This document shows, piece by piece, positions 1-7,425 of a DNA stretch of 8,858 bases. Origin of the DNA: Alphaproteobacteria bacterium (lineage in GTDB: Bacteria > Pseudomonadota > Alphaproteobacteria > Sphingomonadales > Sphingomonadaceae). The first letter of the stretch is position 1, and each line of letters starts with the position of its first letter. Made by a program: the position numbers and the translations under genes. The stretch spans positions 1 through 8,858 of the forward strand of contig JAHJSJ010000113.1 in assembly GCA_018830415.1 (NCBI GenBank), read 5' to 3'. The notes below the pieces were generated by a model that searched no databases, was not told where the DNA came from, and saw only the letters and a list, made by a program, of their open reading frames with translations.

Positions 1-2178
1 AATATCCGCACATATTCCCCGCTTGATCACAAAGGGCTGCACGTCTCCGGCGATGTTGGGCGCGGATTTGTTGATCTGGGTGATGGGACGGTCGAAAATT
101 ATGCTGTCCGCGGATCCTGGGCCAATGACAGTTTCGGAATCAGCGGCTCATTTTCGCGGTTCCAGTTCGAACAGGAAACCGACAATAGCGAGCCGCGTTT
201 TGATGATATCGGCATCACGCAATTGCGGCTCACCAAATATCAGACGCTTCGCCGCACCGAATCGTTTTCTGGGAAAGTGCAATGGCAGCCAGCAGACAGC
301 CTGCGGCTCTCTGCATCCTATCTTGATACAAAATTCAAGGATTTCGAGCTGCGCAACCAGTTCCGTTTTCAATATAACCGCGCCTTTTCCGGCACCCGCA
401 ATTTCGAAACAGCCGACCTTGTCGGTGTGCCAATGGATGGCCTGTTTCAGGACGGGATCTATGAAAATGGCGTGAAGCTGGCAGTCTTCAATGCAGATTA
501 TGAAAATGACGGCTGGGAGGTCGTAGGCGACGTAGCTTACACAAAAACCATATTCGACACGACGACGCCGCTGGTAACGATGAACACATCGACCGCACTT
601 GGCGCGCCGACTGTCGAAAACGCGGAACGGTTCCCTTCCTTGCAGCTTGATGTCAATGCTGTTGCTGGCGGCATTCCCTTTGCCACGCTGTTTGACACTG
701 TTCTGGTCGATGGCGTGCCCACGCGCGGCGCACGGCAGGATTTCATCGATCAGCGCCAGTTCACCCGCGAACTGGCCGGGGAGTTCAGTTCGTCATTGCG
801 CACCGAAAGCTGGACTGGAAAGCTCGCAGTCGAGCGCGAATGGAGCAATTTGGGCGCCGATGCAAAGCTGTCTTTCGGTTTGCAGTTTGATGATCGCAGC
901 CAGGACAGCACTGTCTTCAATCAGCTTCTCGCCGATGGCACGACCCGCGGCACACTGGACCTCGCGTCGGCAGCCGATGCTCTGGGAGTGACCTGGACAC
1001 CCTTCGATTTCATCACGCGCGATGCCTGGGACACCGGTTTCCCGTTTGGTTTCAATGCTACTTACATGGACAATCGCGGCCTGTTCCAGCAGTTCAACGC
1101 CATTCAGGACGCGGCGCGAGCGGCAAACGAGGCCGGCACCGGAAATTTCGCGGTCATCAGTCCCGATCAGTCACTTTTCAACACTGTCGATGAGAGAGTC
1201 ATCGCAGGTTATTTGATGAATCGGTGGCAATGGGATCGCCACACAATTGTTGCCGGGGTCCGGATCGAGAACACGGAAATAGAGACTCAGGGTTCAGCGC
1301 TGATCGGAGCAACCCAAACGCCGGTTTCATTCAGCTCGGAAGAAACGCGGGTATTCCCCAGCCTTCATTATAATTTCGAAGCGACCGACGATATCAAGCT
1401 GAGGGCAGCATTCATTACCGGGCAGGCAAGGCCCAGCCTAAACGACATGCGCGCCACTGTGACGATAAATGACGCGGCCCAGACAATCTCTGGGGGCAAT
1501 GTCGAGGCAAGGCCGGAGACGGCTTACGGCGTAGATGTGTCTGCAGAGTGGTATTTTGCGCCCGGTGCCATCCTGTCGATCAGCGGCTATCATCGCGAGG
1601 TGGACGGGGTTCTGTTCGATGCCAGCACCACGATCACCGACGGCCGTTTCGACAGCGAGGGCGTATCGCGGGACGGGTTTATCTTCAGTTCGGTGCTCAA
1701 TGGCGGCGATGGCCATCTGAGCGGGGTGGAACTGGTTTACAACCACGCCTGGACCTTCCTGCCCGGAGCGCTGTCCGGCTTCGGGTTTACCGGAAGCGTC
1801 GCGTTGAATACAGGTAGCTTCCGCACGCCTGACGGCATCAAAACTGATTTTCCCGGAACATCGGATTCGATCATCTCGGGCAGCCTGTTCTACGAGAAGT
1901 ACGGCCTGTCGGCGCGGGTCTTGTATCAGACGCGCAGCGCCTGGCTTGATGAAGTCTTTCCCAGCGGCAGCACTGCAAACGCGAACCTCTTCTGGGCGCG
2001 ATCGACCCGGGTGGATGCGTCAATCCGATACCAGATCACCGACAATTTCTCGGTCTATGCCGACGGCACCAACCTTACCGATGAGCGCGGCGTTCGCTTT
2101 CAGGGAAGTCCTGATCGCCCATTTGAGGTCGAAGGCTTTGGCCGCCGTTTCCTGTTCGGCGTTCGCGCCAACTTCTGA
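1..2178 (+). CDS. TonB-dependent outer-membrane receptor, 5'-truncated by window edge
   Basis: Frame 1 is open from the first base to the stop at 2176-2178, giving 725 residues with no start in the window. The first residues (NIRTYSPLDHKG) resemble the end of the plug domain in the TIGR01782 (Xanthomonas/Caulobacter) class of receptors, so most of the plug and the signal peptide lie to the left. The rest looks like a 22-strand beta barrel: alternating aromatic and polar segments, a motif ARPSLNDMRA, a segment GGNVEARPETAYGVDVSAEW, and a C-terminal part with NLTDERGVRF and RRFLFGVRANF. The final phenylalanine is the usual BAM recognition signal of outer-membrane proteins. Such receptors use TonB/ExbBD energy to import scarce ligands. 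The ligand cannot be read from the sequence; the adjacent phosphonate importer genes on the same strand suggest a phosphonate or a phosphonate-bearing molecule, which is inference. An ATG at 223 is internal to the barrel and is not the start. Confidence 0.93.
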   Translation, partial: NIRTYSPLDHKGLHVSGDVGRGFVDLGDGTVENYAVRGSWANDSFGISGSFSRFQFEQETDNSEPRFDDIGITQLRLTKYQTLRRTESFSGKVQWQPADSLRLSASYLDTKFKDFELRNQFRFQYNRAFSGTRNFETADLVGVPMDGLFQDGIYENGVKLAVFNADYENDGWEVVGDVAYTKTIFDTTTPLVTMNTSTALGAPTVENAERFPSLQLDVNAVAGGIPFATLFDTVLVDGVPTRGARQDFIDQRQFTRELAGEFSSSLRTESWTGKLAVEREWSNLGADAKLSFGLQFDDRSQDSTVFNQLLADGTTRGTLDLASAADALGVTWTPFDFITRDAWDTGFPFGFNATYMDNRGLFQQFNAIQDAARAANEAGTGNFAVISPDQSLFNTVDERVIAGYLMNRWQWDRHTIVAGVRIENTEIETQGSALIGATQTPVSFSSEETRVFPSLHYNFEATDDIKLRAAFITGQARPSLNDMRATVTINDAAQTISGGNVEARPETAYGVDVSAEWYFAPGAILSISGYHREVDGVLFDASTTITDGRFDSEGVSRDGFIFSSVLNGGDGHLSGVELVYNHAWTFLPGALSGFGFTGSVALNTGSFRTPDGIKTDFPGTSDSIISGSLFYEKYGLSARVLYQTRSAWLDEVFPSGSTANANLFWARSTRVDASIRYQITDNFSVYADGTNLTDERGVRFQGSPDRPFEVEGFGRRFLFGVRANF

Positions 2179-2187
2179 TGTCCGGTG

Positions 2188-2217
2188 TCAGGGGTCGTCA
2201 GTTCTGGCGGCCCCTGA
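2188..2217 (+). promoter_or_regulatory. Stem-loop between receptor gene and phnD-like gene
   Basis: Bases 2188-2199 pair with 2206-2217 to form a 12-bp stem with two G-U wobbles (2195/2210 and 2198/2207) and a 6-base loop (AGTTCT). The outer seven pairs (TCAGGGG/CCCCTGA) are perfect. It starts ten bases after the receptor stop codon. No run of T follows, so it is not a classical intrinsic terminator. It could be a Rho-linked 3' end, a partial terminator, or a stabilising and processing hairpin that lets receptor and transporter be made in different amounts. The pairing is seen in the sequence; the role is inferred. Confidence 0.6.
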
Positions 2218-2265
2218 GCCCATCATGAAACAGACACCAAGAGGTCATAACAGAAAGACCATGGC

Positions 2266-2270
2266 GGAGG
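2266..2270 (+). promoter_or_regulatory. Shine-Dalgarno site that decides the GTG start of the phnD-like gene
   Basis: GGAGG lies eight bases before GTG 2279. In-frame ATGs at 2225 and 2261 are poorer: neither has a comparable site, and the ATG at 2261 is so close that this site would be inside its own coding region. The GTG start also gives a compact lipoprotein signal peptide with two arginines directly after the first residue. Confidence 0.7.
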
Positions 2271-2278
2271 AAAAGCGT

Positions 2279-3229
2279 GTGAGACGATGTCTATGCCTCG
2301 TTGCATCAATCCCGATGCTGCTCGCCGGGTGCGGCAGCGACGTGCCGGACCTTCCGCCTGGAAGTTGGCAAGCGGACATGGGACGTTTGCGGATCGCCGT
2401 AAGAGGGGATGAGGCCGATCCGGATTCGGCTGCGCGGTGGGACGGATATCGCGCCCATTTCGAGGAAATAACCGGTCTGCCAGTGGAAACATTCGAAGCG
2501 ACCGATTACAATGGCGTGATCCAGGCCGTTGCCTCAGGTCAGGTTGACATGGCGGTCATGGGCGCCGCGTCCTACGCCAATGTGAATGCACAGATCGGAA
2601 GTTTGGCTGTACCGTTTGCCACGGTACGGCAGGCCGAAGGGACGATGGGATATTATTCGGCCATCGCGGTCCGATCCGGCTCACCTTATCGCACACTGGC
2701 CGACCTCGAGGGCAAGACGATTGCCTATGTCGACTTCAATTCGACGTCAGGTTACGTTTTCCCCCGCAGGACCATGCGTGATCAGGGGATCGACCCTGAC
2801 ACGTTCTTTGCACGCTCGATTATGGCAGGCGGGGCCACCCAAGCTTTGGTCGCGATGGCCAATGGCCGGGTCGATGCAGCCATGGTCACCGTCAGTGCAG
2901 GTACGCCCGAAACGGGCTTTGCCGCCGGCAGCCATATAACTGTGGGACGGCGTGGACTGGTCGATCCGGATGACATTCGGTTGATCTGGACAGCGGGAAC
3001 CATTCCCAATTCTCCATTCGTCATCCGTACCGATCGGCCAAAACCCTTCATCGATATCATGCGCGGAGCGCTTGCCATGCTTCCGTATGAAAAGCCCGAA
3101 GTATGGGAGCAAATGGGCCAGGTGTCAGGGGGGACCTTCGTCCCAGTCAACGAGGCAACATATGCCGGAGTGGTGGCGCTGCGAAACGCCGACATCGCCC
3201 AGCGCCGTTCCGGCGGGAGCGGACAATGA
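2279..3229 (+). CDS. phnD: PhnD-like phosphonate ABC transporter substrate-binding lipoprotein
   Basis: Periplasmic ligand-binding component of a phosphonate importer, 316 residues from GTG 2279. The signal peptide ends in a lipobox LAGC with the lipidated cysteine at residue 18; most PhnD proteins of Gram-negatives, such as that of E. coli, are soluble instead. The fold is a type II periplasmic binding protein: a DYNGVI motif near 76-81, GQVDMAVMGAASYA near 87-100, GYYS near 124-127, and the phosphonate-capping NSTSG at 154-158. By eye against E. coli PhnD recalled from memory, Tyr47, Tyr93 and Ser127-Thr128-Ser129 match Y77, Y125 and S155-T156-S157. His157 is replaced by G185, and the ammonium-binding acids Glu177 and Asp205 by S206 and S244. 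This suggests binding of a phosphonate without the aminoethyl group. The next gene overlaps by four bases (ATGA), and the permease and ATPase genes follow. Family assignment is firm; the exact ligand is unknown. Confidence 0.9.
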   Translation: MRRCLCLVASIPMLLAGCGSDVPDLPPGSWQADMGRLRIAVRGDEADPDSAARWDGYRAHFEEITGLPVETFEATDYNGVIQAVASGQVDMAVMGAASYANVNAQIGSLAVPFATVRQAEGTMGYYSAIAVRSGSPYRTLADLEGKTIAYVDFNSTSGYVFPRRTMRDQGIDPDTFFARSIMAGGATQALVAMANGRVDAAMVTVSAGTPETGFAAGSHITVGRRGLVDPDDIRLIWTAGTIPNSPFVIRTDRPKPFIDIMRGALAMLPYEKPEVWEQMGQVSGGTFVPVNEATYAGVVALRNADIAQRRSGGSGQ

Positions 3230-4095
3230 CTGGCCGGATTGCCTCCATCGCCTTCCTGGCGCTCATGCTCGCTGCCTGCGGAGAGTCGTCCGGCAGCAAT
3301 GAGGCTGCACCTGCTGCTGCCGCGCCCGTGCTCACTCAGGTGCGCGTTGCGTTTGAGGCACCTGCCACTGGTGCCTGTGTCTCGTCCTCGCCGGAATTTG
3401 ATCCCGGCCAGAAGGCCTATATTGAGCACCTTTCCGAAAGGATGGATATTCCGGTCATGCTGTGCCCCTTCGCCAGCCGCACCGAGGCTGCGCAGGCGCT
3501 GGCGGATGGCCAGATCGAGCTGGCCCTGCTTGATGCGGCCAGCATCGCGGCGGTGAAGGACGTGGTGCGTCCGATCATGACCCAGAGGATTCCCGCCGAT
3601 CTGGGGCGCGTGGAAGTGGTCCTGGCAGTCATGGATGCATCCCCGATCCAATCTGCCGCCGATGCCCGGCAGCGCCCGATGATTATTCCAGGCGAGAACA
3701 GCACTGTGCTTGCCGGGGTGCAAGCGACACTCGAACAGATCGGGTTTGCCAAAACCGACCAGTTGATTGCGCCCTCGCGCCGCGAGGCCCTTGCAGCGCT
3801 GCTGGGCGGCAAGGGTGAAGTGATGGCCATGCAGAGCGCGCAATGGACCCGCCTGTGCCGGGGCGAGACCAGAGGTGAGACCCCATGCGATGGCCTGCGC
3901 GAAGTGTGGCGCGGACGCCAGCCGGCAGAAGAAGCCTGGAGCGCCCGCCGCGATCTGCCTCTCGAAAGCTGGGCGCGGCTGCTTGGCATACACATCGCGC
4001 TGGTGCAGGAAAATCCGCTTGCCGCCGGCTGGATCGCCCCGGCAATGACCGAGATCGAGCCGATTGAAGCGACGGGCCTGGAGAAGCCCCTTTGA
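3226..4095 (+). CDS. Divergent PhnD-like (periplasmic binding protein type II) lipoprotein
   Basis: Predicted lipoprotein of 289 residues. ATG 3226 overlaps the previous stop (ATGA) and has GGGAG six bases upstream. The signal peptide ends in LAAC with the lipid-bearing cysteine at 18, followed by an Ala/Ser-rich linker to about residue 37. The rest follows the order of a PhnD-type binding protein: DGQIELALLDAAS at 94-106 matches the GQVDMAVMGAAS region of the gene before it, and a remnant of the phosphonate cap remains as ENST at 157-160, with the second Ser of STSG replaced by Val161. The His157-equivalent region reads APSRREA with two arginines. Four further cysteines (51, 80, 211, 221) could form two disulfides and are absent from the mature part of the upstream paralogue. 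It may be a second binding protein with another ligand, an accessory lipoprotein of the importer, or a partner of the TonB receptor. The TGATG junction with phnE indicates transporter-linked function. I do not recognise a named family beyond the fold. Confidence 0.75.
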   Translation: MTGRIASIAFLALMLAACGESSGSNEAAPAAAAPVLTQVRVAFEAPATGACVSSSPEFDPGQKAYIEHLSERMDIPVMLCPFASRTEAAQALADGQIELALLDAASIAAVKDVVRPIMTQRIPADLGRVEVVLAVMDASPIQSAADARQRPMIIPGENSTVLAGVQATLEQIGFAKTDQLIAPSRREALAALLGGKGEVMAMQSAQWTRLCRGETRGETPCDGLREVWRGRQPAEEAWSARRDLPLESWARLLGIHIALVQENPLAAGWIAPAMTEIEPIEATGLEKPL

Positions 4096-5075
4096 TGGCT
4101 GCCGACCATCCAAGGACTGCGCCGGAGCACCGAGACGATCTGGTGGTGTTTGAACAAGAATGGCACCGCCGTTCGCGCCAAAGCCGCCTTGTCTCGCTGG
4201 GCTGGATCGTGCTTGCCTCTCTGGTCCTGCTCCTGTCATTCGAACTGAGTGAGGCCGGGCGGAGCTCGGTTGACGCTGGCTGGACCGCGCGGATTGCCTC
4301 ATTTGCCGACCAGATGATCCCGGATTTGCAACTGCAAAACCTGTTTGGCGGCCGGGGCGATGCCGGCTCCCTCGCTAGCTGGTTTTATGACTTGCCTGTC
4401 TGGCTGGTGGCTATGCGTGAAACCATCGCCATGGCCTTTGTCGGCTCGGTCATCGGCGGAATATTCGCGCTTCTGCTGTCGTTTTACGGCGCAAGAAATC
4501 TCAACAAAAACCGCTTTGGCGTGCAATTCGTCCGGCGCAGCCTCGATCTTGCCCGCACCATTCCAGATGTCATCATGGCGCTGATCTTTGCTGCTGCATT
4601 CAATCTTGGCCCCGTGGCCGGGACGCTCACTCTGATCATCTCCACGGTCGGATCGCTGGGGAAGCTATTCAGCGAAAGCCTTGAGAACGCCGAAATGCGT
4701 CAGGTGGATTCGATCGCGGCTTTGGGGGGCAATTGGTTCTTGCAGATCCGCTATGGGGTCATACCGCAGATCCTGCCGCAATTGCTATCGTACTGGTTGC
4801 TCCGGCTGGAAATTAACCTTTCTGCCGCAGCGGCGCTTGGGATTGTTGGCGCAGGCGGGATCGGGATGGAATTGCAACGTGCAATCAGCTTCACCCAATT
4901 TGATACCTACCTTGCCATTCTGCTGTTGATCATTGGCTATATCGTCGTGCTCGACATGCTGTCGGAGGCGCTGCGGCACCGGCTGATTGGCCGGCTGAAC
5001 CCGCCCCGCAAGCAGCGCAGCAATGCAAACGGCGCTGCGGCGGCGGCAGGGTCAGCGCCAGCGGTGGCACAATGA
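4095..5075 (+). CDS. phnE: Phosphonate ABC transporter permease PhnE (first copy)
   Basis: Inner-membrane permease subunit of 326 residues. ATG 4095 overlaps the upstream stop by one base (TGATG) and has GGAGAAG eight bases before it; an in-frame TTG at 4092 is a less likely start. A basic cytoplasmic N-terminus of about 30 residues is followed by a first membrane segment near 33-51, a periplasmic stretch of roughly 50 residues, then a BPD-type permease core from about 105 to 290. The EAA loop that docks on the ATPase is at about 197-228 (ENAEMRQVDSIAALGG then IPQILP). A glycine-rich GIVGAGGIGMEL at 249-260 is characteristic of PhnE. The C-terminus after residue 300 is a charged, then Ala-rich low-complexity tail, and the length exceeds the usual 260-290 residues. 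It probably pairs with the next gene product to form a heterodimeric channel energised by PhnC. Confidence 0.93.
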   Translation: MAADHPRTAPEHRDDLVVFEQEWHRRSRQSRLVSLGWIVLASLVLLLSFELSEAGRSSVDAGWTARIASFADQMIPDLQLQNLFGGRGDAGSLASWFYDLPVWLVAMRETIAMAFVGSVIGGIFALLLSFYGARNLNKNRFGVQFVRRSLDLARTIPDVIMALIFAAAFNLGPVAGTLTLIISTVGSLGKLFSESLENAEMRQVDSIAALGGNWFLQIRYGVIPQILPQLLSYWLLRLEINLSAAAALGIVGAGGIGMELQRAISFTQFDTYLAILLLIIGYIVVLDMLSEALRHRLIGRLNPPRKQRSNANGAAAAAGSAPAVAQ

Positions 5076-5899
5076 GCGATCTTGCGCACCTTGTCAGCAG
5101 GGCCGAGCTGATCGCGCCTGGCGCAGTTGTCGTTCCGGTTGCCCGCCGGGTCAAAGCATGGTTCGGCGCGGCGCTGTTCGTAATCCTCTTTTCTTTGGCC
5201 TGGATCGATCTTGAGATCACCATCACCGTTCTTGCGGGCGGCTTCGGGAAGATGGTTGACATCATTGCCACTATGGTTCCGCCATCCTCCGGCGGGCAAA
5301 TGGAAAGGCTCTTGTGGGCCATTGCCCAGACCATCGCCATCGCCATTCTTGGAACCATCCTGGCCGTTCTTATTGCCACTCCGCTTGGATTTGCCGCCGC
5401 GCGCAACATCGTTCCAAACGCGGTAATCCATTTCGTGATCCGCAGATTCATGGATATTTTCCGCGGCATTCCCGTGCTTGTGTGGGCGCTTATCCTCGTC
5501 GCGGCGGTCGGCCTTGGTCCGATTCCGGGTATTCTCGCGATCGCCTTTGCAGATATTCCCCGGCTCGCAAAGCTGCTGGCAGAGGCGATCGAAAATGCCG
5601 AAGAACGGCAAAGCGTATCGCTGCGAGCCACGGGCGCCAGCGCGCTCGGCGTTTTGCGGTTTGGCATCCTTCCGCAGACCCTGCCAGTCTATCTGAGTCA
5701 GTGCCTTTATTACCTTGAACAAAACTTCCGGTCTGCCGCGATTGTCGGGGTTGTTGGTGCTGGAGGCATCGGCTTCGAGCTCGAAGAGCGCATCCGCATT
5801 TTCGCCTTCGACCAGGTCGCTTTCATCATCCTGCTCTACATCATCGCGGTCAGCTTGCTTGATTTTGGCTCGCAGCGTCTGCGCGCGCGCCTGACCTAG
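5072..5899 (+). CDS. phnE: Phosphonate ABC transporter permease PhnE (second copy)
   Basis: Second inner-membrane permease subunit, 275 residues, the normal PhnE length. ATG 5072 overlaps the stop of the first phnE (ATGA); the Shine-Dalgarno is weak, so translational coupling is likely. A first membrane segment lies near 29-46, and the permease core runs from about 80 to 265. The EAA loop at about 171-205 reads EAIENAEERQSVSLRATGAS followed by LRFGILPQTLP, and GVVGAGGIGFELEERI is at 226-241. Sequence differs clearly from the first copy outside these motifs, so this is an old paralogue pair and not a recent duplication. Paired PhnE genes are common in phosphonate importers; which side chains contact the ligand cannot be seen here. 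Confidence 0.94.
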   Translation: MSDLAHLVSRAELIAPGAVVVPVARRVKAWFGAALFVILFSLAWIDLEITITVLAGGFGKMVDIIATMVPPSSGGQMERLLWAIAQTIAIAILGTILAVLIATPLGFAAARNIVPNAVIHFVIRRFMDIFRGIPVLVWALILVAAVGLGPIPGILAIAFADIPRLAKLLAEAIENAEERQSVSLRATGASALGVLRFGILPQTLPVYLSQCLYYLEQNFRSAAIVGVVGAGGIGFELEERIRIFAFDQVAFIILLYIIAVSLLDFGSQRLRARLT

Positions 5900-5902
5900 G
5901 AG
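5898..5902 (+). promoter_or_regulatory. Ribosome binding site of phnC, overlapping the phnE stop codon
   Basis: AGGAG begins inside the TAG stop of the second phnE and ends six bases before ATG 5909. This is the clearest site within the packed run and would allow strong, partly independent initiation of the ATPase, which is needed as a homodimer for each importer. Confidence 0.7.
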
Positions 5903-5908
5903 AAAATC

Positions 5909-6721
5909 ATGCTGGAAATCGATAATCTTACCTGTTCATTTGGCGATGTGACGGCTGTCGACCGCGCCTGCCTGACTATTCAACGCGGCGAATTGGTAGG
6001 CATAGTCGGCCGATCCGGATCCGGAAAGAGCAGCCTCCTGCGGCTGGTGAACCGCCTGTATACACCGCAAGAAGGCTCGATCCGGTGGAATGGCCAGTTG
6101 GTGACCAATCTCAAGGGGCGTGAACTGCGCGCATGGCGTCAACGCGCGACGATCATTTTCCAGGATTATAACCTCATCCCTCGCCTCGATGTGCTGACCA
6201 ATGTTCTGCTTGGCACACTTGGGGGCCGGCCGCTGATCCCCGCCATGTTCAAATACTGGCCCCAGGAAGTGCGTGCCCGGGCGGTGCTGGAACTGGACCG
6301 CCTGAGTATGGCCGATACAGTGTTCAAGCGGACGCAGTTCCTTTCAGGCGGGCAGCAGCAAAGGATCGCGATTGCAAGGGCGATGATGCAGGAACCCGAG
6401 ATTCTTCTGGCCGATGAACCGGTCGCCTCGCTCGATCCCATCAATGCCGAGATTGTCATGCAGAACATCGCCGAGATTAACCGGGATCGCGGCATTGCTG
6501 TCCTGATAAACCTGCACTCGATTGATATTGCCCGCCGTTATTGCGCCAGGGTCATCGGGATGAATCGCGGCTCGATCGTATTTGATGGCCCGGTTAAGGA
6601 TTTGACCGACGATGCCGTGGCGGAAATTTATCGCAAACGCCCGGCTGCCTGTCAAAATCCGGTTCAGAGCGACGTTCGACCAGAAGGTTTCGGCCCCATC
6701 GCTCAAGCAGCATACGGCTGA
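5909..6721 (+). CDS. phnC: Phosphonate ABC transporter ATP-binding protein PhnC
   Basis: Cytoplasmic ATPase of 270 residues that drives the PhnE channel. All ABC motifs are present: Walker A GRSGSGKS at 34-41, Q-loop glutamine 85 (IIFQDYNLI), signature LSGGQQQR at 145-152, Walker B ILLADE at 165-170 with catalytic Glu170, D-loop SLD at 174-176 and H-loop His203 (INLHSIDIA). The wording IIFQDYNLIPRLDVLTNVL and ADEPVASLDP is typical of PhnC and not of other importer ATPases. It follows phnE after nine bases and shares one base with the next start (TGATG). Length is normal; the tail after about residue 245 is variable. No key residue is missing. Confidence 0.96.
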   Translation: MLEIDNLTCSFGDVTAVDRACLTIQRGELVGIVGRSGSGKSSLLRLVNRLYTPQEGSIRWNGQLVTNLKGRELRAWRQRATIIFQDYNLIPRLDVLTNVLLGTLGGRPLIPAMFKYWPQEVRARAVLELDRLSMADTVFKRTQFLSGGQQQRIAIARAMMQEPEILLADEPVASLDPINAEIVMQNIAEINRDRGIAVLINLHSIDIARRYCARVIGMNRGSIVFDGPVKDLTDDAVAEIYRKRPAACQNPVQSDVRPEGFGPIAQAAYG

Positions 6722-7425
6722 TGTCCGGCCCAACGGTACATGGACGTCTTGCGGCACTCGCGGCCGCGCGGAACCTGGGCTATGTCGCCCGGCAGGTGCC
6801 GGTGCGCGATCATTCATCGCACGAAGGCCCCGCACCACAAATCGATCCGATGGCATCGGTGGTGGATTGCGCACTTGGCCGCTGGACCCGGATCGGGGCG
6901 CGCACGCAGATGAGCGAAGTCGCCTTCGATGACTACAGCTACATCGTCAGCGATTCCAGCGCCACCTATGCCCAAATCGGCAAATTCTGCTCGATTGCGC
7001 GCGATGTTCGCATCAATCCCGGAAATCATCCCACCTGGCGGGCGGCGCAACACCATTTCAGCTATCGGGCCACAAGCTATGACCTGGCAGAAGCAGACGA
7101 CGCCGACTTCTTCGAATGGCGGCGCAAGGATCAGGTTACGATGGGCCATGACATCTGGGTTGGCCACGGCGCAACGATCCTCGCCGGCGTGACAGTCGGT
7201 ACCGGCGCGGTTATCGGTGCCGGGGCGGTTGTCTCAAAAGATGTCCCGCCCTTTGCTGTGGTGGTTGGCGTACCGGCCAGAGTGATCAAATATCGCTTTG
7301 ACGAGGCGTTGCGAGCAAAGTTGCTCGACCTTGCCTGGTGGGATTGGGAGCATGACCGGATTGCTGCGACGATAGAGGATTTCCGCTCCTTGGACGCTGC
7401 TGAATTTGTTGCCCGCCATGGCTGA
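6721..7425 (+). CDS. Hexapeptide-repeat acyltransferase linked to phosphonate metabolism
   Basis: A 234-residue left-handed beta-helix transferase, very like the phosphonate-locus family TIGR03308 (DapH/DapD-related names in databases). From about residue 38 the hexapeptide pattern begins (IDPMASVVDCALGRWTRIGA); NPGNHP at 99-104 carries the likely catalytic His103 as in xenobiotic acetyltransferases, and a second set of repeats, MGHDIWVGHGATI at 141-153 with VTVGTGAVIGAGAVV, precedes VVGVPARVIKYRF. A short Trp-rich helix ends the protein. The reaction is probably acyl transfer from acetyl-CoA to an amine or hydroxyl, perhaps on an aminophosphonate as PhnO does in E. coli, but this is inference. 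The start overlaps phnC's stop (TGATG) without a visible ribosome site. The first 35 or so residues are extra relative to the conserved core; a GTG near residue 26 or 28 is an alternative start. Confidence 0.88.
   Translation: MSGPTVHGRLAALAAARNLGYVARQVPVRDHSSHEGPAPQIDPMASVVDCALGRWTRIGARTQMSEVAFDDYSYIVSDSSATYAQIGKFCSIARDVRINPGNHPTWRAAQHHFSYRATSYDLAEADDADFFEWRRKDQVTMGHDIWVGHGATILAGVTVGTGAVIGAGAVVSKDVPPFAVVVGVPARVIKYRFDEALRAKLLDLAWWDWEHDRIAATIEDFRSLDAAEFVARHG

Noticed and set aside
2241..2260. Possible Pho box or short inverted repeat (GGTC...GACC) before phnD
   Set aside because: Only one half-site resembles CTGTCAT (5 of 7) with no second half-site at the right spacing, and the inverted repeat is only four bases.
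1946..2278. In-frame extension upstream of phnD into the receptor gene, including ATG 2225 and ATG 2261 as starts
   Set aside because: The extension would bury the lipoprotein signal; GTG 2279 has the only good ribosome site and gives a compact signal peptide.
2782..4302. Long antisense open frame of about 506 codons opposite the two binding lipoproteins
   Set aside because: Its product is Arg/Gly/Pro/Ser-rich without a domain I recognise, it crosses three well-supported coupled genes, and such frames are common opposite GC-rich coding sequence.
5010..5070. GC-rich repeat-like stretch near the end of the first phnE
   Set aside because: It is an alanine-codon run coding the low-complexity C-terminal tail, not a repeat element.
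4930..5722. Two antisense open frames of about 245-261 codons opposite the phnE genes
   Set aside because: No recognisable domain, low-complexity composition, and both lie opposite convincing membrane permease sequence.
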